Source: Pseudomonas nitroreducens NBRC 12694
GTDB lineage: Bacteria; Pseudomonadota; Gammaproteobacteria; Pseudomonadales; Pseudomonadaceae
DNA: 64,000 nucleotides
Direction: 5' to 3'
Assembly: GCF_002091755.1 (NCBI RefSeq)
Contig: NZ_BDAI01000002.1
Span: 496,001 to 560,000 of the forward strand
Positions 1 through 9,328 of the stretch are shown here, in pieces. Position 1 is the first letter of the stretch, and every line of letters starts with the position of its first letter. Under the pieces are notes generated by a model that was not told the origin of the DNA, ran no database searches, and saw only the letters and a list, made by a program, of their open reading frames with translations. Made by a program: the position numbers and the translations under genes.

Positions 1-59
1 CCCGAACCACCCCCAACCGCAGCGCCGATACAAACCGGCGTCAGCCAAGGAAACAACTG

Positions 60-809
60 ATGAAAGTACTGGTCGCGGTAAAACGCGTGGTTGATTACAA
101 CGTCAAGGTCCGCGTCAAGGCGGACAACTCCGGCGTCGATCTCGCCAACGTCAAGATGTCCATGAACCCCTTCTGCGAAATCGCCGTGGAAGAGGCCGTA
201 CGCCTGAAAGAGAAGGGCGTCGCCAGCGAGATCGTGGTGGTCTCGGTCGGCCCGAGTGGCGCGCAGGAACAATTGCGCACTGCTCTGGCGCTGGGTGCCG
301 ACCGTGCGGTGCTGGTCGAGAGCAACGAAGAACTGAACTCCCTGGCTGTCGCCAAGGCCCTTAAAGCTCTGGTCGACAAAGAGCAGCCGCAGCTGGTCAT
401 CCTCGGCAAGCAGGCCATCGACAGCGACAACAACCAGACCGGCCAGATGCTGGCCGCGCTGACCGGCTACGCGCAAGGCACCTTCGCCTCCAAGGTCGAA
501 GTCGCTGGCGACAAGGTCAACGTCACCCGTGAAATCGACGGCGGCCTGCAGACCGTTGCCCTGAACCTGCCGGCCATCGTCACCACCGACCTGCGCCTGA
601 ACGAGCCGCGCTACGCGTCGCTGCCGAATATCATGAAGGCGAAGAAGAAGCCGCTGGAATTCCTCCCCCCTGACGCGCTGGGTGTCTCCACGGCCTCGAC
701 CGTGAAGACTCTCAAGGTCGAAGCGCCTGCCGCGCGCAGCGCCGGCATCAAGGTGAAATCGGTGGCCGAACTGGTCGAGAAACTGAAGAACGAAGCGAAG
801 GTGATCTGA
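60..809 (+). CDS. etfB: Electron transfer flavoprotein beta subunit
   Basis: A 249-residue cytoplasmic protein, the usual size of EtfB. With EtfA it forms the heterodimer that takes electrons from acyl-CoA and related dehydrogenases and passes them to ETF:ubiquinone oxidoreductase. The N-terminus MKVLVAVKRVVDYNVKVRVK and the conserved C-terminal signature around residues 160-185 (VTREIDGGLQTVALNLPAIV) are typical of the family. The stop codon overlaps the etfA start (TGATG), so the two are translationally coupled. The start is the ATG that follows an AAGGAAAC ribosome-binding region. Identification is by family recognition. Confidence 0.96.
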   Translation: MKVLVAVKRVVDYNVKVRVKADNSGVDLANVKMSMNPFCEIAVEEAVRLKEKGVASEIVVVSVGPSGAQEQLRTALALGADRAVLVESNEELNSLAVAKALKALVDKEQPQLVILGKQAIDSDNNQTGQMLAALTGYAQGTFASKVEVAGDKVNVTREIDGGLQTVALNLPAIVTTDLRLNEPRYASLPNIMKAKKKPLEFLPPDALGVSTASTVKTLKVEAPAARSAGIKVKSVAELVEKLKNEAKVI

Positions 810-1753
810 TGACTGTGCTGGTTGTTGCAGAACATTCGAATGGCGCGCTGGGCGCCGCGACGCTGAATACCGTTGCCGCCGCGCAGAAGATCGGGGGCGA
901 TATCGCCGTCCTGGTCGCAGGCCATAACGTCGGTGGCGTGGCTGAAGCCGCTGCCAGGATCGCTGGTGTTGCCAAGGTGCTGGTCGCCGACAACGCAGCC
1001 TACGCTCACCAACTGCCGGAGAATGTGGCTCCGCTGATCGCCGCTCTTGTGAACGGAGAGGGGGGCAAGGGCTACAGCCACGTGCTGGCCGCCGCCACCA
1101 CCAACGGCAAGAACTTCCTGCCGCGCGTTGCCGCCCTGCTGGACGTCGACCAGATCTCCGAGATCATCGAAGTCGTCAGCGCCGATACCTTCAAGCGCCC
1201 GATCTACGCCGGTAACGCCATCGCTACCGTGCAGTCCTCGGCTGCCGTCAAGGTCATCACCGTGCGTGGCACCGGCTTCGACGCCGTTGCTGCCGAAGGT
1301 GGCTCCGCCGCTGTTGAAGCCGTTTCCGGCCCGGCCGATGCCGGCAAGTCCGCCTTCGTTGGCGAAGAACTGGCCAAGTCCGACCGTCCGGAACTGACCG
1401 CTGCCAGGATCGTCGTATCCGGCGGCCGTGGCATGGGCAATGGCGACAACTTCAAGATCCTCTACTCCCTGGCTGACAAGCTGGGCGCTGCCGTCGGCGC
1501 TTCCCGCGCCGCGGTCGACGCCGGCTTCGTGCCGAACGACATGCAGGTCGGCCAGACCGGCAAGATCGTCGCTCCGCAGCTGTACGTGGCCGTCGGCATT
1601 TCCGGCGCCATCCAGCACCTGGCGGGCATGAAGGATTCGAAAGTGATCGTGGCGATCAACAAGGACGAAGAGGCACCGATCTTCCAGGTCGCCGACTACG
1701 GCCTGGTTGCCGACCTGTTCGAAGCCGTACCGGAGCTGGAAAAGACCCTCTGA
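809..1753 (+). CDS. etfA: Electron transfer flavoprotein alpha subunit (FAD-binding)
   Basis: A 314-residue partner of EtfB. The C-terminal FAD-binding domain is clear: GGRGMGNGDNFKI at about residue 206, then GASRAAVDAGFVPNDMQVGQ, then SGAIQHLAGM and NKDEEAPIFQVADYGLV. It carries the FAD through which electrons leave to ETF-quinone oxidoreductase. The gene begins inside the etfB stop codon and is followed 17 bases later by a GC-rich hairpin with a short T run, so etfBA looks like a two-gene operon ending there. Confidence 0.96.
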   Translation: MTVLVVAEHSNGALGAATLNTVAAAQKIGGDIAVLVAGHNVGGVAEAAARIAGVAKVLVADNAAYAHQLPENVAPLIAALVNGEGGKGYSHVLAAATTNGKNFLPRVAALLDVDQISEIIEVVSADTFKRPIYAGNAIATVQSSAAVKVITVRGTGFDAVAAEGGSAAVEAVSGPADAGKSAFVGEELAKSDRPELTAARIVVSGGRGMGNGDNFKILYSLADKLGAAVGASRAAVDAGFVPNDMQVGQTGKIVAPQLYVAVGISGAIQHLAGMKDSKVIVAINKDEEAPIFQVADYGLVADLFEAVPELEKTL

Positions 1754-1770
1754 TCCTGCTCATTCCCCTG

Positions 1771-1801
1771 GCCGGGCCAGCTGTCATCGGCCCGGCGTTT
1801 T
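1771..1801 (+). terminator. Rho-independent terminator after etfBA
   Basis: The arms GCCGGGCC (1771-1778) and GGCCCGGC (1789-1796) pair perfectly across a 10-base loop and are followed by GTTTT. The hairpin lies between etfA and the oprD-like gene, whose start is only 32 bases downstream. Porin transcription must therefore begin very close by or read through the hairpin. Confidence 0.75.
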
Positions 1802-1832
1802 GCCAACTCCCCAGTAGAAAGAAACAAGAACA

Positions 1833-3083
1833 ATGAAAAATCGTCGTACCCCTGTGCTGGTCTCCGGACTGGCGCTGCTGCCCTCGTTCGCCCATGCGGA
1901 TTTCCTCGCCGACAGCAAGGCCAGCATCGAAGCACGCAACTTCTACTTCAACCGCGACTACCGCCAGAGCGGTGCCGCGCAGTCCAAATCCGAAGAGTGG
2001 GCCCAGGGCTTCCTGCTGCGCTACGAGTCGGGCTACACCGAGGGCAACGTCGGCGTGGGCGTCGATGCCCTCGGCCTGCTGGGCCTGAAACTGGATTCCA
2101 GCCCGGACCGTTCCGGCTCCGGCCTGCTGCCGTACTCGGCCAGCGACAAGCGCGCCGCCGACGACTACAGCGACCTCGGCCTGACCGCCAAGCTGCGCGT
2201 GTCCAAGAGCACGCTGAAGGTCGGCACGCTGCTGCCCAAACTGCCGGTGGTGCAGTACAACGACACCCGCCTGCTGCCGCAGACCTTCCAGGGCGCGCTG
2301 GTGGAGTCGAAGGAACTCGACGACCTCGACCTGCAACTCGGCCAGCTGCGCGAGGTGAAGCAGCGCGATTCGTCCAACAACGAAGACCTGTCGATGACCC
2401 GCGGCAACAAGCGCAACATCGTCGCCGGCAGCCACCTGACCAGCGACCGCTTCAACATCGCCGGCGGCACCTATCGCTGGAGCAGCCAGCTGAGCACCAG
2501 CTACCACTATGCCAACCTAGAAGACCTCTATCGTCAGCACTACGTGAGCCTTGTGCACACGCTGCCGATTGCCGAGGGCCAATCGCTGAAGTCCGACATC
2601 CGCTGGGCACGTTCCACCGACGATGGCGGCAGCAACGTCGACAATCGCGCGCTCAACGCCATGTTCACCTACAAGCTGGGCAACCAGGCGTTCGGCCTGG
2701 GCCTGCAGCGCATGTCCGGCGACACCGGCTTCGCCTACCTGTCGGGCACCGATCCGTACCTGGTCAACTACGTGCAGATCGGCGACTTCGCCAACAAGGA
2801 CGAACGCTCCTGGCAGCTGCGCTACGACTTCAACTTCGCCTCCTACGGGCTGCCCGGCCTGAGCCTGATGACCCGCTACCTGCGCGGCGACAACATCGAC
2901 CTGCTGAACGGCCAGGGCAACGGCAAGGAATGGGAGCGCGACACCGACGTCGGCTACCTCGTGCAGAGCGGCCCGCTGAAGAACGTCGGCTTCAAGCTGC
3001 GCAACAGCACCTTCCGCAGCAGTTTCGGCAATGACATGGACGAGACCCGCTTCATCGTCAGCTATACCTTGCCGATCTGGTAA
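1833..3083 (+). CDS. OprD-family outer-membrane porin
   Basis: A 416-residue protein with a short signal peptide (MKNRRTPVLVSGLALLPSFAHA) followed by an OprD-type barrel. Recognisable features are DSKASIEARNFYFNRDYRQS at the mature N-terminus, EEWAQGF, LGLKLDSSPDRSG, the late motif ERSWQLRYDFNFASYG, and the terminal aromatic strand FIVSYTLPIW. OprD porins form 18-stranded monomeric channels for carboxylates, amino acids or other small solutes; the substrate here cannot be read from sequence. The start follows an AGAAAGAAACAAGAA stretch. No partner gene is adjacent apart from the upstream etf operon. Confidence 0.92.
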   Translation: MKNRRTPVLVSGLALLPSFAHADFLADSKASIEARNFYFNRDYRQSGAAQSKSEEWAQGFLLRYESGYTEGNVGVGVDALGLLGLKLDSSPDRSGSGLLPYSASDKRAADDYSDLGLTAKLRVSKSTLKVGTLLPKLPVVQYNDTRLLPQTFQGALVESKELDDLDLQLGQLREVKQRDSSNNEDLSMTRGNKRNIVAGSHLTSDRFNIAGGTYRWSSQLSTSYHYANLEDLYRQHYVSLVHTLPIAEGQSLKSDIRWARSTDDGGSNVDNRALNAMFTYKLGNQAFGLGLQRMSGDTGFAYLSGTDPYLVNYVQIGDFANKDERSWQLRYDFNFASYGLPGLSLMTRYLRGDNIDLLNGQGNGKEWERDTDVGYLVQSGPLKNVGFKLRNSTFRSSFGNDMDETRFIVSYTLPIW

Positions 3084-3100
3084 CGCGCCAGGCAGCACCG

Positions 3101-3128
3101 AAAAGCCCCGCTCAGGCGGGGCTTTTTT
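3101..3128. terminator. Bidirectional rho-independent terminator
   Basis: AGCCCCGC (3104-3111) and GCGGGGCT (3116-3123) form a perfect 8-bp stem with a 4-base loop. A-rich sequence lies on the left and T6 on the right, so it can terminate both the porin gene from the left and the convergent hydrolase gene (stop at 3147) from the right. Confidence 0.88.
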
Positions 3129-3146
3129 ATGCGTTCGAGCTGGGCC

Positions 3147-4187
3147 TTACCACGTGCTGACGTCGACGACGGCCTTGGCGAATGCCGCCGGTGCTTCCTG
3201 CGGCAGGTTGTGGCCGATGCCTCCGGTCAGCGTGCGATGCTCGTAGTGGCCGGTGAATTTGGCCGCGTAGGCCTTGGGTGGCGGATGGAACGCGCCGTTG
3301 GCGTCGCCTTCCAGGGTGATGGTCGGCACGCTGATCGGCGGGGCCTTGGCGAGCTTCTGTTCCAGCTCGTCATACTGCGCTTCGCCTGCCGCCAGGTTCT
3401 GCCGCCAGCGGTAATTGTGGAGGGTGATGGCGACGTGGTCGGGGTTTTCGAACGCCTTGGCGCTGCGCTCGAAGGTAGCTTCATCGAAGTCCCACTTGGG
3501 GGAGGCCTGCTTCCAGATCAGCCGGGTGAAGTCGCGGGTGTTCTTCGCGTAGCCGGCGGCGCCGCGCTCGGTGGCGAAGTAGAACTGGTACCACCAGAGA
3601 AACTCGGCTTCCGGCGGTAGCGGTTGCTGGCCGGCCGCCTGGTTGCCGATCAGGTAGCCGCTGACTGCTACCAGCGCCTTGCAGCGTTCGGGCCAGAGGG
3701 CGGCGATGATATCGGCGGTGCGCGCGCCCCAGTCGAAGCCGGCGAGCACGGCCTTGTCGATCTTCAGCGCATCCATCAGCGCGATGATGTCGCTGGCTAC
3801 CGCGGCGGGTTGGCCGTTGCGCATCGTCTGCTCCGAGAGGAAATGCGTGCTGCCATAGCCGCGCAGCCACGGAACGATCACCCGCAAGCCTTGTGCGGCC
3901 AGCGCCGGCGCTACGTCGACGAAGCTGTAGATGTCGTACGGCCAGCCATGCAGCAGGATCACCGCCGGGCCATCCGCCGGGCCATCTTCGGCATAGCCGA
4001 CATTGAGCAGGCCTGCATCGATCTGCTTGAGCGCCTTGAAGGTGGTGTGTGTGCCGGCCTTCAGCGACGCGGTGGTCTTGCTCTTCTCGCTGGCAGCCAG
4101 GGCGACGGCTGGCAATTGGGTGGCGGCGAGTGCCACCGCTGCCAGGCGCATCAGGTCGCGGCGGCTGCTATCGAAATACTCCGACAT
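3147..4187 (-). CDS. Tat-exported alpha/beta hydrolase (epoxide hydrolase / haloalkane dehalogenase-like)
   Basis: A 346-residue protein. The chosen start gives MSEYFDSSRRDLMRLAAVAL, a twin-arginine signal (SRRDLM) with cleavage predicted near AVALAA; an upstream in-frame start would bury this signal. The fold is alpha/beta hydrolase: oxyanion motif HGWP at 80-83, nucleophile elbow GFDWGA with Asp152, and a late GIGHNLPQEAP with the catalytic His near 325. An Asp nucleophile points to the epoxide hydrolase/dehalogenase branch rather than to Ser esterases. The gene is monocistronic and convergent with the porin gene. The substrate is unknown. An AAGGAAAAG ribosome-binding site precedes the start. 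Confidence 0.88.
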   Translation of the reverse strand: MSEYFDSSRRDLMRLAAVALAATQLPAVALAASEKSKTTASLKAGTHTTFKALKQIDAGLLNVGYAEDGPADGPAVILLHGWPYDIYSFVDVAPALAAQGLRVIVPWLRGYGSTHFLSEQTMRNGQPAAVASDIIALMDALKIDKAVLAGFDWGARTADIIAALWPERCKALVAVSGYLIGNQAAGQQPLPPEAEFLWWYQFYFATERGAAGYAKNTRDFTRLIWKQASPKWDFDEATFERSAKAFENPDHVAITLHNYRWRQNLAAGEAQYDELEQKLAKAPPISVPTITLEGDANGAFHPPPKAYAAKFTGHYEHRTLTGGIGHNLPQEAPAAFAKAVVDVSTW

Positions 4188-4425
4188 GTCTTTTCCTTGT
4201 TGGGGTGGGCCGAACAAAGCGTAGGCGAGGATGAATCGACTGCTGGGAAAACTCCGGGACGAATGGTGCGAAAGTGCGTGCTTGAGCGTGTTATTGGCGA
4301 TTCTTCCCGTGTCGAACCTCTCACCGAGCAAGGAAAAGTCTGGTCAGGGTGCGGGCCCTCGGCTTATAAAACCCCTTCGCCGCTGTAGACCCGCAGGGAT
4401 GGCGGCCCCACGAGATCAAGGAACG

Positions 4426-4845
4426 ATGATGCGACGAATCACGATGATTCTGCTCGCCGCCACCCTGTTGCAGGGCTGCGCGCACCAGAAGACCGGCAAG
4501 CAGTGCGAAGACAACTTCAACACCGAGGGCGGCTTCATCGCCGGCAAGACCTTCACGTCCAACGTCCAGCTCGACATGCCCTACGCCAAGGTGTTCGACC
4601 GGGCGCAGAAGACCCTGGTGAAGGAGGGCTTCACCATCCAGACCGCCGACGAGAAGAGCGGCACCATCTCCGCCTACCAGGGCGTCATCCTGAGCAGCCG
4701 GAACGCACCGTTGAACATCGTGGTGGAAAAGGCGGGCTCCGGCTCCAAGGTAAGCTACGTCTTCGTCACCCTGGGGGGGATGTACACCACCGAAGGCGCG
4801 GTGCGTGACGGCTTCTGCCGGTTCACTGACGGGATTCGGCAGTAA
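4426..4845 (+). CDS. Small predicted lipoprotein of unknown function
   Basis: A 139-residue protein with a lipoprotein signal: basic MMRRIT, hydrophobic run, and lipobox LLQGC with the lipidated Cys at 18. The mature part has two further cysteines, one near the N-terminus (KQCEDNF) and one near the C-terminus (GFCRF), which could form a disulfide. I do not recognise the family. The start is one of two adjacent ATGs after AAGGA; a longer in-frame extension from 4231 lacks a signal and is unlikely. A hairpin (GGGCGGA...TCCGCCC, 4876-4907) follows, between this gene and the convergent gene at 4908. Confidence 0.8.
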   Translation: MMRRITMILLAATLLQGCAHQKTGKQCEDNFNTEGGFIAGKTFTSNVQLDMPYAKVFDRAQKTLVKEGFTIQTADEKSGTISAYQGVILSSRNAPLNIVVEKAGSGSKVSYVFVTLGGMYTTEGAVRDGFCRFTDGIRQ

Positions 4846-4907
4846 GCCGGCAGGGATTCCTGGCTGGACTTCTGCGGGCGGATGTCGAGCACAGACGGAG
4901 TCCGCCC

Positions 4908-5132
4908 CTAAGCGCGAACCAGCTTCTCCACGAGGCGGCGCGTCAGCGGGGCGATGACCAACACCAGCGGGAAGGCAATGCTCCAACTGGTGAGCCAGGC
5001 GCCGAGCCAGAGATGGGCGAAGCCTGGTGCGAGGCCGACGGCGCGCCCGGTGGCAAGGCCGGAGACCAGCAGGCTCATCACCCCGGACAGAATCAGCGCG
5101 AACAGCAGCGGAGCGTATCGGCGCGCGATCAT
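4908..5132 (-). CDS. DUF2798-type small membrane protein
   Basis: A 74-residue protein with two predicted membrane helices, about residues 8-28 (YAPLLFALILSGVMSLLVSG) and 45-65. The size and pattern match DUF2798 proteins, whose function is not established. Its ATG overlaps the stop of the upstream flavodoxin-like gene (ATGA), so the two are translationally coupled under the MerR-regulated divergent promoter. It may be a membrane partner of that redox protein (inference). Confidence 0.8.
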   Translation of the reverse strand: MIARRYAPLLFALILSGVMSLLVSGLATGRAVGLAPGFAHLWLGAWLTSWSIAFPLVLVIAPLTRRLVEKLVRA

Positions 5133-5713
5133 GCTTGAGCCTCCTGTTCGAGCTGGGGCTGGTGAAGACGGCTGAGGGTTTCGGCAAAGTGTTGGCCGAA
5201 CAAGCGCGCGGTCTTCAGATCGCCGGGGCAGAAGTCCGGCGCGGTCTTGTCGGCCTGGACCATCAGGCCGGACCAGGAACCCAGGCGGTTGGCCGCCTCT
5301 TCCGGAGGCACGCCCAGATGCTGTTCGGGGAGGATCGGGTTGCCGGCCCAGAGCATCCCGTGCTGCATGCAGAAGGTGAACAGCGAGATCAGCGTGGACT
5401 GCTTGTCGCCCGCCGGCAGCGCGGAAACGGTGAAGCCGGCGGCGAGGCGGCCGCGCAGCTTCTGTTGGCGCCACAACGGTCCGGTGGCGTCCATCAGAGC
5501 TTTCAGCGCTGCCGAGACGCCGCCCAGATAGGTGGGGGAGCCAAAGATCAGGCCGTGGTAGGCGAGGAGGGCGTCCGGGCGTCCGATCAGCTCCTGGGCC
5601 CTGAGCAGCTGCACGTCGCAGCGGGAGACAAGGCGCGCTCCGCTGGCGATGGTCTGGGCGATGCGCTCGGTACGGCCGCTGGCGCTGTGGTAGACGATGG
5701 CAATGGTTTTCAT
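5129..5713 (-). CDS. Flavodoxin-like / NAD(P)H-dependent FMN reductase family protein
   Basis: A 194-residue flavodoxin-fold protein. The N-terminus MKTIAIVYHSASGRTERIAQ carries the phosphate-binding loop (HSASGRTE) that holds FMN, followed by GLIFGSPTYLGGVSAALKAL, the typical second flavin loop. This resembles WrbA/flavodoxin-type quinone reductases. It is divergent from a MerR regulator. The promoter has the 19-bp spacer typical of MerR activation, so the gene is probably induced by the regulator's signal. The downstream DUF2798 gene overlaps by 4 bases. The start was chosen at the conserved MKTIAIVYH rather than 12 codons upstream. Confidence 0.88.
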   Translation of the reverse strand: MKTIAIVYHSASGRTERIAQTIASGARLVSRCDVQLLRAQELIGRPDALLAYHGLIFGSPTYLGGVSAALKALMDATGPLWRQQKLRGRLAAGFTVSALPAGDKQSTLISLFTFCMQHGMLWAGNPILPEQHLGVPPEEAANRLGSWSGLMVQADKTAPDFCPGDLKTARLFGQHFAETLSRLHQPQLEQEAQA

Positions 5714-5780
5714 GGCTTCTCCGTGGGTGCACGCAAGGTGAAAGCCCAATCCTGGGTTGACCGGGATGGGCTTTGGCGTG

Positions 5781-5811
5781 ACCCTACAAGTTCAAGTGAA
5801 CTTGAAGTCAA
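5781..5811 (-). promoter_or_regulatory. MerR-type promoter with 19-bp spacer and perfect dyad
   Basis: Read on the minus strand, a -35 box TTGACT (5811-5806) and a -10 box TAGGGT (5786-5781) are separated by 19 bp. Between them sits the dyad TTCAAGTTCACTTGAA (5791-5806). The overlong spacer with a centred dyad is the hallmark of promoters untwisted by MerR-family activators. It faces the flavodoxin-like gene, and the regulator's own start lies 11 bases to the right, so autorepression is likely. Confidence 0.82.
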
Positions 5812-5821
5812 GAGGTGATCC

Positions 5822-6259
5822 ATGGACATCGCCGATGTGGCGAAACGCTCCGGCGTGCCGGCATCTACCCTGCGTTTCTACGAGGAGAAGGGGTTGATCG
5901 TCTCCCTGGCGAAGCCCGGCGCGCGCCGCCAGTTCGCCTCGCAGATTCTCGACCAGCTGGCGCTGATCACCCTGGGGCAGACAGCGGGTTTCAGCCTGGA
6001 CGATATCCGCTCGATGTTTTCCGGCGGCGGCGGAACGAACATCGACCGGACTATGCTGGCGGCCAAGGCGGACGAGCTGGATGCCACGATCAGGCGCCTG
6101 CAAGCGATGAGCCGGGGATTGCGCCACGCCGCGGCCTGTCCGGCGCCCAGCCACGCCGAGTGCCCGACCTTCCAGCGCCTGGTGAAGGCGGCGGCGAAGA
6201 GTGCGCTGGAGGGGAAGAAGGCGCGGGGGCGGTTGAGGAAGGGGAAGGGTGCTGTCTGA
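5822..6259 (+). CDS. MerR-family transcriptional regulator
   Basis: A 145-residue regulator. The N-terminal winged helix (MDIADVAKRSGVPASTLRFY) is followed by EEKGL, GARRQF and a dimerisation helix. Near the C-terminus are Cys106 and Cys114, seven residues apart with nearby histidines (CPAPSHAEC), a possible metal or thiol sensor. The dyad resembles the sites bound by SoxR-type regulators, but the four-cysteine SoxR iron-sulfur motif is absent, so this is not SoxR. It is divergent from, and probably controls, the flavodoxin/DUF2798 pair. Its ribosome-binding site is AAGAGGTG. Confidence 0.9.
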   Translation: MDIADVAKRSGVPASTLRFYEEKGLIVSLAKPGARRQFASQILDQLALITLGQTAGFSLDDIRSMFSGGGGTNIDRTMLAAKADELDATIRRLQAMSRGLRHAAACPAPSHAECPTFQRLVKAAAKSALEGKKARGRLRKGKGAV

Positions 6260-6371
6260 TGGGGCTGGAGAGAGGGTGGTATCGGTTGGCACAGAGCTAG
6301 GGGGCGTCTGATTCTTGCTTGAGTCCCGTCCGGCGCCGGCCCTGCCAGCGGATCGCGGACATGGCCCGCCC

Positions 6372-7235
6372 CTACAAGGAAACGCCAAGTGCGGCCGACA
6401 GCCACTCGCAGAACCCCTGCGCCTGCGCATTCCGCTCGCTCTGCTGATGCACCAGCAGCGACCAGTTCGGCCCGCGCACAGTCTGCTCGCTGAGTGGGGC
6501 CAGCAAGCCATTCTGCCGTGCATCCCCCGCCAGCAACTGGCTCACCAGCGCGATGCCCAGGCCCTGGCTCGCCGCATCCAGCAGCAATCCGGGATCGGAG
6601 AAGTTCAGCCCCTCGCTGCGCTGGCCGACATCCGCGCCGCCCTGCACCTGCCAGTGCGCCCAGTCCATCTCCCGTTCACCGTGCAGGGTGGTGCGCGACG
6701 GCTCCGCCTGTGCCAGTACGGATGGATGGCAGGCCGGGTAGAGACGATCCTCCAGCAGCACGCGGAAGCGGCATTCGGCCTGGGCGGTGAGGTCGTCGCG
6801 CACCGCGATGTCGATGGTCTGGGAGGCCATGTCCGGGGTTTCGTCGGTGGTCAGCAGCCACAGGTCGATCTGCGGATGGCGCGCGTGGAAGTCGCCCAGG
6901 CGCGGCACCAGCCAGTGGCGGGCGAAGGCCGGGGTGGTGTTGACCACCAGCTGGTTGGGCTTGCGGTACTGGTCCAGGCGGCGGATGCCCACGGCCAGTT
7001 GCTGCAGCATGGATTGCGTGGTGCTGAGCAGGTCGGCGCCGGCGTCGGTCAGCGCCACCTTGCGCCCGGAGCGGTAGAACAGCGGCTGCTCGACGAAGCT
7101 TTCCAGGCTGCGGATCTGCTGGCTGATGGCCGACTGGGTGAGGTGCAGCTCCTCGGCGGCCTTGTGGAAGCTGCCCAGGCGCGCGGCGGCTTCAAAGCCG
7201 CGCAGGGCATTCAGGGGTGGCCAGTGCTTGAGCAT
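6372..7235 (-). CDS. LysR-family regulator, GcvA-like, divergent from the agmatine operon
   Basis: A 287-residue LysR protein. The N-terminal helix-turn-helix (LNALRGFEAAARLGSFHKAA, then LTQSAISQQIRSLE) is followed by a periplasmic-binding-like effector domain (RLGDFHARHPQIDLWLLTTD). The LNALRAFE-type opening places it near GcvA/AmpR-type regulators. It is transcribed away from the agmatine deiminase gene with 133 bases between, and a dyad in that gap is a candidate operator. It is the likely regulator of the agu2-type operon, perhaps responding to agmatine or N-carbamoylputrescine (inference). Confidence 0.9.
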   Translation of the reverse strand: MLKHWPPLNALRGFEAAARLGSFHKAAEELHLTQSAISQQIRSLESFVEQPLFYRSGRKVALTDAGADLLSTTQSMLQQLAVGIRRLDQYRKPNQLVVNTTPAFARHWLVPRLGDFHARHPQIDLWLLTTDETPDMASQTIDIAVRDDLTAQAECRFRVLLEDRLYPACHPSVLAQAEPSRTTLHGEREMDWAHWQVQGGADVGQRSEGLNFSDPGLLLDAASQGLGIALVSQLLAGDARQNGLLAPLSEQTVRGPNWSLLVHQQSERNAQAQGFCEWLSAALGVSL

Positions 7236-7256
7236 GATCGATAAGTTCGCCTAATC

Positions 7257-7273
7257 AGATTTGCGCAAAATCT
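7257..7273. promoter_or_regulatory. Dyad in the LysR-agu2 divergent region
   Basis: AGATTT (7257-7262) and AAATCT (7268-7273) flank GCGCA. The dyad is in the 133-bp gap between the divergent LysR and agmatine deiminase genes, 22 bases from the LysR start. It has the T-N11-A style of a LysR operator. Assignment to this regulator is inference. Confidence 0.45.
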
Positions 7274-7368
7274 ATCGTTTGTTGTCGCGTTTTTACAGGC
7301 CTAGCATGGTCATCAGGCGCCGCTTAATCCTTTTCTTCCGATAAAAATTCCTTACCAAAGGTTTGAAT

Positions 7369-8423
7369 ATGCATCGCAATGACGATAGGCAGAACGGCTG
7401 GCGCATGCCTGCCGAATGGGTCAACCACGCGGCGACCTGGATGGCTTTCCCGCACAATCGTCCGCTCTGGGAGGGCGGCTGGCGCGTCACCCTGGAACAG
7501 GTGCAGGAAGACTTCGCCCGAGTGGCCAATGCCATTGCCCGCTTCGAGCCGGTGAAGCTGGTGGTGGACCCGTCCGCCGTCGCCCGCGCCGCCGAACTCT
7601 GCGGGCCGAACGTCGAGCTGGTGCCGCTGCCCATCGACGACAGCTGGTGCCGCGACTCCGGGCCGACCTTCGTCTGCCATCCGCAGCATGGCGTGGCCGG
7701 TGTGAGCTGGCGCTTCAACGCCTGGGGCGGCAAGTCCGAGCATACCCTGGACGAAGGCCTGGGCCGGCGCATCCTCAACCACCTCGGCCTGGACTGCTTC
7801 GGCACGCCACTGGCCAACGAGGGCGGGGCGATTCATGTGGACGGCGAGGGCACGCTGATCACCACCGAGTCGGTGCTGCTCAACCCCAACCGCAACGCCG
7901 GCGTGAGCAAGCGCGAGATGGAGGAAATCTTCTCCCGCCTGCTGGGCGTGACCAAGACCATCTGGCTGCCGGGCGACCCGCAGTACGTTACCGGGGACAT
8001 GACCGACGGCCACGTCGACGGTGTGTGCGCCTTCGCCCGCCCCGGCGTGCTGCTGGTGGATGCTACCCACGACGCTTTCGGCACCTACGCCGAAGTCGCC
8101 CGCGAGAACCGCCGCGCGCTGGAACTGGCCAGCGACGCCAAGGGTCGTTCCTTCGAGCTGATCGAGCTGTTCGAGGCCAGCGCGGCGGTGGACCCGGAGG
8201 CCGAGGTGTTCTGCGCGTCCTACACCAACTTCTACCTGGCCAACGGCGCGGTGATCATGCCGGCCTATGGCATCGCTGCCGACGACGAAGCCGCTGCCGT
8301 GCTGGCCCGCGCCTTCCCCGGTCGCGAAGTGGTGCCGGTGCGCATCAATAACCTGGCCCACGGTGGCGGCGGCGTGCACTGCATTACCCAGCAGCAGCCG
8401 GCCTGGCCGCTGGGAGGCCTGTG

Positions 8424-8424
<1 letters not shown>
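7369..8424 (+). CDS. agu2A: Agmatine deiminase (cytoplasmic)
   Basis: A 351-residue enzyme converting agmatine to N-carbamoylputrescine and ammonia. Family motifs are present: the opening RMPAEWVNHAATWMAFPHN, DDSWCRDSGPTF, FNAWGGK, NEGGAIHVDGEG, DMTDGHVDGVCAF, and the nucleophile Cys in GGGGVHCITQQQP close to the C-terminus. There is no signal peptide. The ATG at 7369 is preferred over an in-frame TTG two codons upstream. The stop overlaps the start of the amidase gene (TGATG). The four-gene order here matches the agu2ABCA' operon described in some P. aeruginosa strains. Confidence 0.93.
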
Positions 8425-9326
<902 letters not shown>

Positions 9327-9328
9327 CC

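Noticed and set aside
4231..4425. N-terminal extension of the small lipoprotein gene
   Set aside because: It would bury the lipoprotein signal and lipobox. The ATG at 4426 follows a good ribosome-binding site.
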